DNA from: Acinetobacter pullicarnis
Lineage (GTDB): Bacteria > Pseudomonadota > Gammaproteobacteria > Pseudomonadales > Moraxellaceae
DNA length: 64,000 nucleotides
Direction: 5' to 3'
Assembly (NCBI RefSeq): GCF_006352475.1
Contig: NZ_VCMZ01000001.1
Coordinates: forward strand, 3,534,001-3,598,000
The notes under the pieces are model-generated. The model saw nothing but the letters and a program-made list of their open reading frames with translations. It did not search any database and was not told the DNA's origin. The position numbers were made by a program, and so were the translations under genes. Shown piece by piece: positions 43,889-53,792 of the stretch; position 1 is the stretch's first letter, and each line of letters begins with the position of its first letter.

Positions 43889-46252
43889 TTATTTAGAACC
43901 TTTGATGCCCGCTTGTAATAGCAATGCGCCTAAACCACCGATTTTGTTTTCTTGTGGTTTAGCTGCTTGAGGCTTATTACGTTGTGGACGATCACCTTGC
44001 GCTTGTGGACGTGCTTGTTGTGGGCGTTTGCCTTGCGGTTTTGCAGCTCCACGTTGTTCAGCGTTGTTATCACGGCGTGGCGCACGTTGCGCTTTCGCTG
44101 GTGCAGCAGAACCTTCTGGACGCATCGATAAGTTCACACGCTGACGTTCAGCATCAACTTGAATCACACGAACTTGTACGATTTGCCCTGGCTTAACCAC
44201 TTTATGCGGATCAGAAACAAATTCATTGGCCAATTCTGAGATATGAATCAAACCATCCTGATGTACACCCACGTCAACAAAAGCGCCGAAGTTGGTTACA
44301 TTGGTAATCACACCTTCAAGCTGTAAGCCTTCAGTTAATTGTGATACTTCTGTGATGTCTTCGCGGAACTTCGCAGTCCGGAATTCTGGACGTGGGTCAC
44401 GGCCTGGTTTATCCAATTCGCTTAACACGTCTTTAACAGTTGGTAGACCGAATTTATCATCAACAAATGCTTCAGCATCAACCTGACGAATAATTTCGCT
44501 ATTGCCAATAATATCTTTTACGGTGGTCGCTTTCGCGTTCACAATTTTCTCAACCAACGCATAGCTTTCAGGATGCACTGCAGATGCATCTAAAGGCTCA
44601 GAACCATCAAGTACACGTAAAAAACCTGCCGCTTGTTCAAAAGTTCGCTCGCCTAAACGTGGTACATTTTTCAATGCTTTACGGTTTTCGAAACGACCAT
44701 TTTCTTTACGGAAGTCAACGATTTGCTGTGCAATTGATTTGTTCAAACCTGCGATATAACCCAAAACAGCAGAAGAAGCAGTGTTCACATCAACACCAAC
44801 AGCGTTAACACAGTCTTCAACCACCGCATCCAGAGTTTTGGCTAAGCCAGTTTGATTGACATCATGTTGATATTGACCCACACCAATCGATTTCGGATCA
44901 ATTTTTACAAGCTCTGCCAATGGATCTTGTAAACGACGTGCAATTGACACTGCACCACGAATCGTCACATCCAACTCTGGCAATTCAGCTGAGGCCAACT
45001 CAGATGCAGAGTAAACAGAAGCACCTGCTTCACTAACCGTTACGCGGGTCAATTTCAAGTCTGCATTCGCAGCCATCATTTCAGCAATAACCGCTTCTGT
45101 TTCACGGCTTGCAGTCCCATTACCAATAGCAATTAAGTCAACGTTAAATTCGCGACATAAACGTGCCAGTTCAGCCATTGCGCCAGCTTTGTCATCTTTC
45201 GGTGCAAATGGATAAACCGTGCTATGTGCTACGACATCGCCTGATGCATTTACAACAGCAAGTTTTACACCTGTACGAATGCCTGGATCGACACCAAGTG
45301 TACAACGTGCGCCCGCAGGTGCAGACAGCAATAAATGACGTAAGTTTTCAGCAAAGACTTGCATTGCTTCCGCTTCAGCGGTCAAACGTTTTTCAGTCAA
45401 CAATGAATGTTCAACACTTGGACGTACTTTGCCCAACCAGAACAACTTCGCAATTTTTTTCAAATAGTCTTGACGGGTTTGTGGTTGAACCTGATCAAGA
45501 TTGTATTCCGTTTCAATACGTAATAACGCTTGTTCGTCTTCACCATCCACTTTTAAACCCAAGACATTTTCTTGGCGACCACGAAGCATGGCCAATAAGC
45601 GATGCGATGGTACTTTGTTTAAGTTTTCAGAGAACTCGAAGTAATCGCGGAATTTTTTACCGACTTCTTTTTTCTCTTCACTGGCGACAGCACTTTTTAA
45701 TGTCGCTGTTTTCGCAAACATCGCTTTAAGCTCAGTCGTCAAAGCAATATTTTGTGCCCAGTCATCAATCAGAATATGTTGAATCGCATCGAGCTGACTG
45801 TCTAAATCTGGATAGTCTTCATGGCTAAAATCAGCCAATGCTGCTTGTGGTTCAATCTCTTCACTGGCAATACGATCTGCAATTGGGCCTAAACCGGCTT
45901 CTTTGGCTTTAAACGATTTGCTGGTGCGCTTTGGACGATAAGGCGCATAGATTTCTTCTAAGGCATTTTTAGTCGCAGCTGCATTTACACGTGTTAATAA
46001 ATCATCCGATAATTTATCTTGCTCTTTCAGTGACTCAATCACTTTGTCACGTCTTTCGAATAAATCACGTAGATACGTTAATCGCGTATCTAATTGGCGT
46101 AACTGAGAGTCGTCCAAGCCTTGCGTCACTTCTTTACGGTAACGTGCGATAAACGGAACACTGGCACCCTCATCAATGAGTTTGATGGCAGCTTCTATTT
46201 GGTTTGGACTTACGGCAAGCTCACTTGCCAACTGCTGAACTAAGTCAGTCAT
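43889..46252 (-). CDS. tex: Tex family RNA-binding transcription accessory protein
   Basis: A 787-residue protein homologous to Tex/Spt6. N-terminal helical region with FIARYRKEVTQGLDD, a YqgF/RNase H-like domain (TLGVDPGIRTGVKL), helix-hairpin-helix repeats (NTASSAVLGYIAGLNKSIA, NVPRLGERTFEQAAGFL) and a C-terminal S1 domain (GVITNVTNFGAFVDVGVHQDGL). After S1 comes a tail of about 75 residues rich in Ala, Arg, Gln and Pro (AKAQRAPRRDNNAEQRG...), longer than in E. coli and probably disordered and RNA-binding. ATG at 46252 is preferred to a GTG at 46267. Tex is linked to transcription and RNA metabolism and stress tolerance. Confidence 0.95.
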   Translation of the reverse strand: MTDLVQQLASELAVSPNQIEAAIKLIDEGASVPFIARYRKEVTQGLDDSQLRQLDTRLTYLRDLFERRDKVIESLKEQDKLSDDLLTRVNAAATKNALEEIYAPYRPKRTSKSFKAKEAGLGPIADRIASEEIEPQAALADFSHEDYPDLDSQLDAIQHILIDDWAQNIALTTELKAMFAKTATLKSAVASEEKKEVGKKFRDYFEFSENLNKVPSHRLLAMLRGRQENVLGLKVDGEDEQALLRIETEYNLDQVQPQTRQDYLKKIAKLFWLGKVRPSVEHSLLTEKRLTAEAEAMQVFAENLRHLLLSAPAGARCTLGVDPGIRTGVKLAVVNASGDVVAHSTVYPFAPKDDKAGAMAELARLCREFNVDLIAIGNGTASRETEAVIAEMMAANADLKLTRVTVSEAGASVYSASELASAELPELDVTIRGAVSIARRLQDPLAELVKIDPKSIGVGQYQHDVNQTGLAKTLDAVVEDCVNAVGVDVNTASSAVLGYIAGLNKSIAQQIVDFRKENGRFENRKALKNVPRLGERTFEQAAGFLRVLDGSEPLDASAVHPESYALVEKIVNAKATTVKDIIGNSEIIRQVDAEAFVDDKFGLPTVKDVLSELDKPGRDPRPEFRTAKFREDITEVSQLTEGLQLEGVITNVTNFGAFVDVGVHQDGLIHISELANEFVSDPHKVVKPGQIVQVRVIQVDAERQRVNLSMRPEGSAAPAKAQRAPRRDNNAEQRGAAKPQGKRPQQARPQAQGDRPQRNKPQAAKPQENKIGGLGALLLQAGIKGSK

Positions 46253-46360
46253 CGTGTTTAATTCCACAAGGATAAGGACTAAAAGTTAGTGATTATAAAG
46301 ACCGAGACTATAAAATCCACAACTGTTTTATAGCTTGTTGCAAAATAAAAAGGTAAGTCT

Positions 46361-46774
46361 TTAATTTAAATCAGATTTTAGAGTACAAATTGGTAGAGAT
46401 TTTACAGCATCTTGCCCTAAATTTGGATAAATAACAACCTGACCCAATGACCATGTCGCACCTTTAGCACGTCCGCCACCAAAAGGCTGCGATAAACTAA
46501 TCCAACAACCTTGATAGCCATTTAAACGAACAGGCTCTGAAATATGCAAAGGAGGCGCTTCCATATATAAAAGTTCTTTCAACAGAAAAACATTATAACG
46601 TCGCTCTTTTAAACTAAAATAACCCTGAGCATCGCTGACTGTTTCTCCAATTTGCACGCCAACCAATGGCTGCCCTGCTAGATTGACCACTGTACCTATC
46701 ATCTGTGGACGCGATAAGCGACTAATGCAGGCAGTTAAAGCCAAACAAAGCATGATAATAGCGAAAATTTTCAT
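46361..46774 (-). CDS. Hypothetical lipoprotein with a carboxypeptidase-regulatory-like fold
   Basis: A 137-residue protein with lipobox LTAC (Cys16). The segment IGTVVNLAGQPLVGVQIGETVSDAQGYFSL resembles the beta-sandwich carboxypeptidase regulatory domain found in many surface proteins. No family name for the rest. Role unknown. Confidence 0.7.
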   Translation of the reverse strand: MKIFAIIMLCLALTACISRLSRPQMIGTVVNLAGQPLVGVQIGETVSDAQGYFSLKERRYNVFLLKELLYMEAPPLHISEPVRLNGYQGCWISLSQPFGGGRAKGATWSLGQVVIYPNLGQDAVKSLPICTLKSDLN

Positions 46775-47005
46775 TGGTAAAGTCTAATGTCCTGGTTAAA
46801 TAAGATCAGCGTGTTGAAGTTGTTCATGGATTCATCAAATGCCAATTCAAACAGCGCTTTTCACGCTGTAAGATGTTGTTTTTTGGTATTCTTAATATCA
46901 TTGAAATTGTAATTTTGAGCAAATTGATACATAGTCTTAACAACAATTTAGACAGTATACTAAGCTATACAATATTTATAAATTCACATATTTACGGAGT
47001 GCATC

Positions 47006-47770
47006 ATGAGTTTAGTTGTACCTGCTGAAAATACAGATGTCGTTCACCATGAAACGGATCGAGTTGAACGCATCTTGGTGGTCGATGATGATGTCCGTTT
47101 ACGCACACTTTTACAGCGATTTTTGGAAGATAAAGGGTTTGTGGTCAAAACAGCCCATGATGCAACTCAGATGGATCGTTTACTACAACGTGAATTATTT
47201 TCTCTGATCGTATTGGACTTTATGCTTCCGGTAGAAGATGGCCTGAGTATTTGCCGACGTTTACGTCAGTCCAATATTGACACCCCAATTATTATGCTTA
47301 CTGCACGCGGCAGCGACTCAGACCGTATTGCGGGTCTCGAAGCGGGTGCAGATGACTATCTACCAAAACCCTTTAATCCGAACGAATTACTGGCACGTAT
47401 TCGTGCAGTACTGCGTCGACAAGTTCGTGAAGTTCCCGGTGCGCCAAGTCAAAATGTTGAAGTGGTTTCCTTTGGCCCGTGGTCACTGGATCTTTCAACC
47501 CGCACACTGACACGTGAAGGCCAAGTCGTCACCTTAACCACAGGTGAGTTTGCCGTACTCAAAGCCTTGGTACAGCATCCACGTGAGCCGCTAACCCGTG
47601 ACAAACTCATGAACTTAGCACGTGGCCGTGAATGGGGAGCAATGGAGCGCTCGATTGACGTTCAAGTTTCACGTCTACGTCGCCTCATCGAAGAAAACCC
47701 AGCCCGTGCACGTTACATACAAACCGTATGGGGCGTCGGCTATGTTTTTGTTCCAGATGGTGCTGAATAA
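47006..47770 (+). CDS. ompR: Response regulator OmpR
   Basis: A 254-residue response regulator. The receiver domain has acidic residues VVDDD at 26-29, phospho-Asp71 (VLDFMLP), Thr in MLTARGS and Lys in LPKPFNP. The C-terminal winged helix has TTGEFAVLKALVQHPREPLTRDKL and RLRRLIEENPARARYIQTVWGVGYVF. It pairs with the sensor kinase 40 bases downstream. In Acinetobacter this pair influences osmotic tolerance, envelope and virulence. ATG with ACGGAG upstream. Confidence 0.95.
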   Translation: MSLVVPAENTDVVHHETDRVERILVVDDDVRLRTLLQRFLEDKGFVVKTAHDATQMDRLLQRELFSLIVLDFMLPVEDGLSICRRLRQSNIDTPIIMLTARGSDSDRIAGLEAGADDYLPKPFNPNELLARIRAVLRRQVREVPGAPSQNVEVVSFGPWSLDLSTRTLTREGQVVTLTTGEFAVLKALVQHPREPLTRDKLMNLARGREWGAMERSIDVQVSRLRRLIEENPARARYIQTVWGVGYVFVPDGAE

Positions 47771-47810
47771 CCCATAACATGACGCTCCAAAGGCGTGATG
47801 AGGACCAACT

Positions 47811-49271
47811 GTGAAACAAGAACCAATTGATATACAAGCATTTAATGATTTTGAGGCATATTCTGAGAAAAAACGAACCCGTTGGGAACGCTTTTTAGAC
47901 AAGATTAAGCCGCGATCAGCTGCCATGCGCACCACAGTGTTGGTGATTTTTGTGGTCTTTATCAGTTGGTTCACCACGCTTTGGTTTTTCTGGCGAACCC
48001 TTTACTTACCTGAACTACAGCAACATGCACGCTATATTGCCATGGAGCTAGAAGTCATTAACAATCCTGATGTCCGTGTCTTTAATAAAGGCGTTGAAAT
48101 CAATATTGATGACTGGTTAGAACAGCGGATCGGCATTGAATATGTCACCAATCCCAAAGAATATCCCAATGTTAAAGATAAACTCTTAGCAGACTACATC
48201 ACTGGGCATATTGAAGATAAAGTCGCCCAAGAAATGGCGATTAAAGATGTAACGGTCTACTTCCAATTCAAACCCAGCCCACGGATTTGGATTCAAACCC
48301 CTGCAATGAATGGTCATTGGGTCAGAGAACCCCTTAAAACCTATGCCAACTATAGCTCAGAACTTGTCTTTGGCTGGCTGCTGGGTGTGCCCATTCTCTC
48401 CTTTATTATTATTTTGACCTTGGTCCGACAATTAAACCGCCCTTTGCGACGTCTGCAAAACGCAGCCAATCAATACAGTAAAACCAGTAAAGCCCCTTAC
48501 TTGGAAACCAATCACGGTCCCCAAGAAATTCGAGAAGTGAATCAAGCCTTTAATCTCATGGTCTATACCCTCGATCAGGCTGAACGTGATCGCTTAATTA
48601 TGTTGGCAGGGATTTCCCACGATTTAAGAACCCCACTCACCCGCATTCGCTTAAGTGCTGAAATGATGCCAGATGACGATTTCCTCAAAGAAGGTCTGAT
48701 CTATGATGTCGAAGATATGGATGCGATTCTAAATCAGTTCATTTCTTATATGCGTGATGGTTCAGATGAAGAGATACAAGACACCAATATCAACAGCCTA
48801 CTCCAAGAGCTTGTGATTCAATTTAAACCGCTGGATATCCGCTTTCAAGCACAACCGCTTCCGATCATTGCTGCACGCTCATTGTCGTTAAAACGCCTCA
48901 TCGGCAACTTAATTAACAACGCAAAACGTTATGGTGCAGAACCAATCGAACTTGCTGCATTTATCGATGAAGAAAAACTCTTTATTCGCGTTTCCGACCA
49001 TGGCGAAGGCATTCCCGAAGATCAAATTGAAGATCTCATGCAACCTTTTGTCCGTGGCAATGCAGCACGAACCGTACAAGGCAGTGGACTGGGTCTCGCG
49101 ATTGTAAAACGTATTGTCGATATCCATCAGGGTGAAATATTAATTCACAATCGTGAGATCGGTGGTTTAGAAGTAACGATCTCACTCCCCCTCGCCAGTA
49201 CCGAACAAGAAGTCGCCACACCCAACACCGCACTCGGTAAAATTAAGCAAACACTCACTGAGCGTTTTTAA
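47811..49271 (+). CDS. envZ: Sensor histidine kinase EnvZ
   Basis: A 486-residue inner membrane kinase: TM1 about 41-62, a periplasmic domain (about 63-184), TM2 about 185-205, HAMP (RQLNRPLRRLQNAANQ), and a DHp domain with phospho-His270 in GISHDLRTPLTRI. The HATPase domain has N-box NLINNAKRYG, G1 DHGEGIPE and GSGLGLAIVKRI. GTG start with GATGAGGACC upstream. The periplasmic domain is larger than a minimal loop. Second gene of the ompR-envZ operon. Confidence 0.95.
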   Translation: MKQEPIDIQAFNDFEAYSEKKRTRWERFLDKIKPRSAAMRTTVLVIFVVFISWFTTLWFFWRTLYLPELQQHARYIAMELEVINNPDVRVFNKGVEINIDDWLEQRIGIEYVTNPKEYPNVKDKLLADYITGHIEDKVAQEMAIKDVTVYFQFKPSPRIWIQTPAMNGHWVREPLKTYANYSSELVFGWLLGVPILSFIIILTLVRQLNRPLRRLQNAANQYSKTSKAPYLETNHGPQEIREVNQAFNLMVYTLDQAERDRLIMLAGISHDLRTPLTRIRLSAEMMPDDDFLKEGLIYDVEDMDAILNQFISYMRDGSDEEIQDTNINSLLQELVIQFKPLDIRFQAQPLPIIAARSLSLKRLIGNLINNAKRYGAEPIELAAFIDEEKLFIRVSDHGEGIPEDQIEDLMQPFVRGNAARTVQGSGLGLAIVKRIVDIHQGEILIHNREIGGLEVTISLPLASTEQEVATPNTALGKIKQTLTERF

Positions 49272-49479
49272 TAAACGGACAAAATTAAAGCAGCTGTTTT
49301 ATCAACCAAACCAACTTTATACATATTTAAACGTTTTAATTCAGCAACTTAATAACCATCATTTAAATTTATATCGGTATTTATTTGAAAAATTAGACCT
49401 TAGCCTAATAGCTATGCAATTTAACTTGTGCGACGCGTACAATCGAGTCTAATTCTGAGTTTTTTATTGAGAGTAAATC

Positions 49480-50994
49480 ATGGCCTTAGACCGCATTCGT
49501 TTAGCTTCACTTCACGACAAAGTCATGAGTGCTGAGCAAGCTGCAACCTTTATTGAAGACGGTATGACCGTTGGTATGAGTGGATTCACCCGTGCTGGTG
49601 AAGCGAAAGCAGTTTCTTTGGCGCTTATTAAGCAAGCCAAAGCCAATCCACTAAAAATCACCCTGATTACGGGTGCGAGTTTGGGTAATGATTTAGATAA
49701 ACAATTTACTGAAGTCGGCCTACTTGCACGTCGTCTACCGTTCCAAGTTGATAATACGCTCCGTCGTGCCATCAACAATGGCGAAGTGATGTTTGTTGAC
49801 CAGCATTTGTCTGAAACTGTAGAGCAAATGCGTAATCAACAGCTCAAGCGTCCTGAAGTTGCCGTTATTGAAGCGATTGCAATTACTGAAGATGGTGGGA
49901 TTATTCCAACGACCTCAGTCGGTAACTCTGCTAGTCTTGCGCTGTTCGCTGATAAAATTATTGTAGAAATCAACACATCGCTTGATCCAGCATTTGAAGG
50001 TCTGCATGACATTTTCATTCCTGGTCAACGCCCAACGCGCCAACCTATTCCATTAACTCAAATTGATGAGCGCATTGGTACAACAGCAATTCAAGTTGAT
50101 CCGGCTCGCATTGTCGGTATCGTATTCAACGATACTGATGACTCACCTTCAACAGTGACTGCACCAGATGACGAAACACAAGGGATTGCCAATCACCTGA
50201 TTGCGTTCTTTGAAAAAGAAGTGGCCGCTAAACGCCTCCCTGCAAATTTAGGTCCATTACAAGCTGGTATTGGTTCGATTGCCAATGCTGTATTGACAGG
50301 CCTAAAAGATTCGAACTTTGAAAACCTTGTAATGTACTCTGAAGTATTACAAGACTGTACTTTCGAATTAATTGATGCAGGCAAAATGACTTTTGCTTCA
50401 GGCTCTTCAATCACGCTTTCCAAAGAATACGGTGACAAAGTCTTTGGCAACATCGAAGCTTACAAAGACAAATTGGTTCTCCGTCCACAAGAAATTTCAA
50501 ACCATCCTGAGCTTGTACGTCGTCTCGGTATTATTGGAATCAATACTGCACTTGAGTTTGATATCTACGGTAACGTCAACTCAACTCACGTTTGCGGTAG
50601 CAAAATGATGAACGGTATCGGTGGGTCAGGTGACTTTGCGCGTAATGCAAACTTGGCTATTTTTGTGACCAAAGCAATTGCAAAAGGTGGAGACATCTCT
50701 TCAATCGTTCCAATGGTTTCACACGTTGACCATTCTGAGCACGATGTAGATATTCTTGTGACTGAACAAGGTCTTGCTGATCTTCGCGGCTTAGCGCCAC
50801 GTGAGCGTGCACGCGCAATTATCGACAACTGTGCACACCCACTGTATCGCAATGCGCTAAACGATTACTTTGATCGTTCATGTGCTAAAGGCGGTCACAC
50901 ACCACACCTGTTGCGTGAAGCCCTCTCTTGGCATGCAAACTTTGAAGAAACAGGTAACATGTTGGTTGAAAAGAAAATTTCTCAACCTGCATAA
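49480..50994 (+). CDS. Succinyl-CoA:acetate CoA-transferase / acetyl-CoA hydrolase family
   Basis: A 504-residue class I CoA-transferase, similar in length and motifs to AarC and Cat1/ScpC enzymes. The catalytic glutamate lies in MYSEVLQD (about 288). Substrate-loop motifs are GIGSIANAVLTGL and GGSGDFARNANL, with TEQGLADLRGLAPRERA near the C-terminus. These enzymes move CoA from succinyl-CoA to acetate, giving acetyl-CoA and succinate, in acetate use or in a TCA shortcut. Whether this one is a transferase or a hydrolase cannot be settled from sequence. AGAGTAAATC precedes the ATG. Confidence 0.9.
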   Translation: MALDRIRLASLHDKVMSAEQAATFIEDGMTVGMSGFTRAGEAKAVSLALIKQAKANPLKITLITGASLGNDLDKQFTEVGLLARRLPFQVDNTLRRAINNGEVMFVDQHLSETVEQMRNQQLKRPEVAVIEAIAITEDGGIIPTTSVGNSASLALFADKIIVEINTSLDPAFEGLHDIFIPGQRPTRQPIPLTQIDERIGTTAIQVDPARIVGIVFNDTDDSPSTVTAPDDETQGIANHLIAFFEKEVAAKRLPANLGPLQAGIGSIANAVLTGLKDSNFENLVMYSEVLQDCTFELIDAGKMTFASGSSITLSKEYGDKVFGNIEAYKDKLVLRPQEISNHPELVRRLGIIGINTALEFDIYGNVNSTHVCGSKMMNGIGGSGDFARNANLAIFVTKAIAKGGDISSIVPMVSHVDHSEHDVDILVTEQGLADLRGLAPRERARAIIDNCAHPLYRNALNDYFDRSCAKGGHTPHLLREALSWHANFEETGNMLVEKKISQPA

Positions 50995-51068
50995 GCCGAT
51001 CAGGGCAATACTTTAAACTAAAGACTTTAAACCTAGAAATTTAAATCAAATCCTTAAAGTAAAAGACC

Positions 51069-51102
51069 AAAAAAATCCTCCTAAATTTAGGAGGATTTTT
51101 TT
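51069..51102. terminator. Bidirectional terminator between the CoA-transferase and the FadL-like gene
   Basis: AAATCCTCCTAAA / TTTAGGAGGATTT, 13 bp with almost no loop, flanked by A and T runs. Serves the rightward CoA-transferase and the leftward FadL-type gene. Confidence 0.88.
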
Positions 51103-51103
51103 A

Positions 51104-52366
51104 TCAATACTGATAAGCATAAGCCAAGCCCAATATATCCTGACTCATCTTCAAATTGGCCTCACCTCCACCAAAAGCTGCTGGAATTGACCCATTTCCT
51201 TTCAGGTCTTTTTCAAATGCATGGGTATATGCCACACTCCACGCTTGATGAGCATCGATCTCCCATGTTGCACCAATACTGGCATGGTCTTGTACAACAG
51301 CAGGTGCAAGGATATTTAAAAAGCTTTGACTGGCAGGTACTGGCTGATCACTATGACTATAACCGGCACGCAACAGCAATTTCGGATGCACCTGATAATT
51401 CACCGCAAGTTTATAGACATTGATATTATTCCAACCAAAGCCTGGCCCCTGTCGGTCCCCAAAGCGCTCACCCTGTTGTAACCGATTAATGTCAAAACGA
51501 TTACCAACAGAAATCAGATCGGCATAAAGAATTCGCTGTACATCGGCTGCTAGCGTTAACTGCGGTGTAACCTTGTAGGCGACACCAAGCGCATAATTTT
51601 CAGGGACATCAAAGTTGCCCTGATCCGCAAACAAGCCCTGGTATTCAGCAAAACGATCTGCTTTAATTTTAGAAGCATAGCTCGCCCCCAAACTTAGGCG
51701 TTGATCTAAAAATTTCCCAGCCCACCCCACACGCACACCAATTCCCGCAGCACTGTCCGCACCCTGATTACTCAAATGCTCAGGATCACGTGAAAAGCCA
51801 GCAAAACCATTTAAGCCTTTAGCATCAAAGCGCTGGTATAAAAAATTGGTAGCCACACCAATCGATTGATGAGCCGTATATTGCCAAGATACAGCAGGAG
51901 AAACAAAGACTTGGCTTAAATTCACCCCTGCACTACCCTGATTACCAAAAGCGGCAAAGGGATTAGATTTATAGCCAGTATTCATCCCACCATTGCCGTA
52001 AAGTGCAATCCCAAGCGCGACCTGATCATTAACCGCATGGCGATAGGCAAACTCTGGTATAACAAAATATCGACGAGCATTGCCATCATATTGTCCATTT
52101 GCACCCGCGGCATTTCCTTTAATTTCAGCTGAACGATCGGGTGAGAATAATGTGGCACCCAGATTAAATTGATTATTTACCCAACTTAATCCTGCGGGAT
52201 TACTGGCAATGCTTAAGGCATCTTGAAAATGAGCTGTGGCAGCTCCAGCATTACCCTGCGCCTTAACCCCAAAACTATGCATAAAATAACCGTTGGTTGC
52301 GTATGCCGGCAGACAAAAGCCAGACAACAACAAACTTAAAGTCAACGGTTGAACGACGGCTTTCAT
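51104..52366 (-). CDS. OmpP1/FadL family outer membrane transporter
   Basis: A 420-residue outer-membrane beta-barrel that in this family takes up long-chain fatty acids or other hydrophobic compounds. A signal peptide (about 1-24, ending AYA) is followed by the family hatch segment TNGYFMHSFGVKAQGNAGAATA and the ALSIASNPAGLS motif. The C-terminus ends in an aromatic residue context (GLAYAYQY) typical of barrel insertion. ATG at 52366 with AGTAGGTG upstream is chosen over a frame starting at 52414. Confidence 0.9.
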   Translation of the reverse strand: MKAVVQPLTLSLLLSGFCLPAYATNGYFMHSFGVKAQGNAGAATAHFQDALSIASNPAGLSWVNNQFNLGATLFSPDRSAEIKGNAAGANGQYDGNARRYFVIPEFAYRHAVNDQVALGIALYGNGGMNTGYKSNPFAAFGNQGSAGVNLSQVFVSPAVSWQYTAHQSIGVATNFLYQRFDAKGLNGFAGFSRDPEHLSNQGADSAAGIGVRVGWAGKFLDQRLSLGASYASKIKADRFAEYQGLFADQGNFDVPENYALGVAYKVTPQLTLAADVQRILYADLISVGNRFDINRLQQGERFGDRQGPGFGWNNINVYKLAVNYQVHPKLLLRAGYSHSDQPVPASQSFLNILAPAVVQDHASIGATWEIDAHQAWSVAYTHAFEKDLKGNGSIPAAFGGGEANLKMSQDILGLAYAYQY

Positions 52367-52482
52367 GGCTGCACCTACTTCATCCAAAGAACATTCAGAC
52401 CAATATAGGAGCATCCATCTAAGCTGTAATCGAAGATAATTTTTTATCTTTATTCTATTTACTCACAAGCCGAAAAATCAGC

Positions 52483-53214
52483 TCAATGTAGCTTCCCCAA
52501 ACGCAATAAAATCGGAAAATGTAACTCAATCAAATCATGATGTGCTGCGAGATAAGCACGAATCTCTGCGAAAGCATCTGTCACATGCTGCTGACGATAA
52601 TGCTTCAACGCAGACCAGGTATCCAAATAATTTAAAAGCTGCTCACCAGACCACGCATATTGCATTTGGTAGTCTGCTGTCGGTATCTCATTAAAAGGAA
52701 ACGGGATACTTTGATAGCACTCATCAATATAACTTCGCTCTGCGTCCCAATGACCTTTTAGCGTCTCATAATAAAGCTGTTGGACCAACTGATTTAATTC
52801 GGGTGTCTCAATCTCAATCAAACCATAGCCAACCACTGCAAACAGTCCATCTGGCTTTAAGCAGCGTTTCACTTCAGCATAAAATTTATCAAAATCAAAC
52901 CAATGAATTGCCTGTGCTACGGTAATGAGATCAAAGCTATGCGGAATAAAACTGGTTTTTTCTGCGGCCTGAACTTGATAGCTAACATTCTCAAGCGGTG
53001 GTGCCTGTTGCACTTGCTGTAAACTTAAATCAGTTGCAACCACGTGATCAAAATAAGGCGCCAATAACTGGGTAAACTGCCCAGAACCTGCACCACAATC
53101 CCAAGCCAAGGTGGTTTCAGCAACATGCTTAAGCAACTCTTTCACTATCGCTACGGGATAACTTGGTCTCGCCTGCTGATACAGCTGACTTCCTGTCGAA
53201 AATAAATCTTTCAT
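52483..53214 (-). CDS. Class I SAM-dependent methyltransferase
   Basis: A 243-residue cytoplasmic methyltransferase of the Methyltransf_11 type. Motif I is LAWDCGAGSGQFTQLL, the acidic end of strand 2 VVATDLS, and motif IV region FDLITVAQAIHWFDF. Substrate unknown. The HWF motif is typical of the group that includes trans-aconitate and other small-molecule methyltransferases. Confidence 0.88.
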   Translation of the reverse strand: MKDLFSTGSQLYQQARPSYPVAIVKELLKHVAETTLAWDCGAGSGQFTQLLAPYFDHVVATDLSLQQVQQAPPLENVSYQVQAAEKTSFIPHSFDLITVAQAIHWFDFDKFYAEVKRCLKPDGLFAVVGYGLIEIETPELNQLVQQLYYETLKGHWDAERSYIDECYQSIPFPFNEIPTADYQMQYAWSGEQLLNYLDTWSALKHYRQQHVTDAFAEIRAYLAAHHDLIELHFPILLRLGKLH

Positions 53215-53366
53215 TTTTGTTTGGTATCACTGACGATCGTTCATAAAAGCAACTATAACCGAACAACATGTAAGCATTGTGGATTTTCTCACTTCAGCCT
53301 AGATTGTAATGACTCACAAATACCACGTAGCCCACCTTACAAAGCGCAAAACTTTTTAACAGACGA

Positions 53367-53397
53367 AAAAAAGCCCCAAATTAATTGAGGCTTTTTA
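53367..53397 (-). terminator. Terminator of tRNA-Phe (left copy)
   Basis: On the minus strand AAGCCTCAA / TTTGGGGCTT with a short loop, followed by TTTTTTTC. Lies 6 bases past the tRNA 3' end. Confidence 0.7.
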
Positions 53398-53402
53398 AAA
53401 TA

Positions 53403-53478
53403 TGGTGGCGAGACCCAGGTTCGAACTGGGGACACACGGATTTTCAATCCGTTGCTCTACCGACTGAGCTATCACGCC
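53403..53478 (-). tRNA. tRNA-Phe (GAA), copy 1
   Basis: 76 nt including encoded CCA. The minus-strand sequence starts GGCGTGATAGCTCAGTCGGT, has the anticodon GAA in ACGGATTGAAAATCCGT, the T-arm GTTCGAACC and ends CGCCACCA. The acceptor stem pairs GGCG(T)GA with TC(T)CGCC around its variable middle. Confidence 0.97.
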
Positions 53479-53563
53479 GATGCGGTGTATTAAGCCGTAT
53501 TCACCGTAACTTGTCAATTAAAATCATCAAGTTTCCAAACGAGTGAATATTTTTTACCCAAAA

Positions 53564-53592
53564 AAAATCCCCGATTGGAATCGAGGATTGAA
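53564..53592 (-). terminator. Terminator of tRNA-Phe (right copy)
   Basis: On the minus strand AATCCTCGAT / ATCGGGGATT around CCA, followed by a T run. It separates the two tRNA genes, so each can be terminated on its own. Confidence 0.75.
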
Positions 53593-53615
53593 AACTGAAA
53601 ATACGTTTTAAAATA

Positions 53616-53691
53616 TGGTGGCGAGACCCAGGTTCGAACTGGGGACACACGGATTTTCAATCCGTTGCTCTACCGACTGAGCTATCACGCC
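53616..53691 (-). tRNA. tRNA-Phe (GAA), copy 2
   Basis: Identical to the copy at 53403-53478 over all 76 bases, anticodon GAA. The sequence just after the 3' end (ATATTTTAAAA on the minus strand) is also shared, pointing to tandem duplication. Confidence 0.97.
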
Positions 53692-53792
53692 AATGGGGCA
53701 CATTAAACAATGTTACATAATAATCGTCAAGCCCCAAATGCGGAAAAACACCACGTTCGCTTATTTTTAATGCAATACACGACGAAATCGTC

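Noticed and set aside
45163..45729. 188-codon plus-strand frame inside tex
   Set aside because: Antisense shadow of a well-supported gene; translation is rich in His, Gln, Arg and Leu without family likeness.
53403..53691. Attachment site of an integrated element at the tRNA-Phe genes
   Set aside because: The repeats are the full tRNA genes themselves with only about 140 bases between and no mobile genes nearby.
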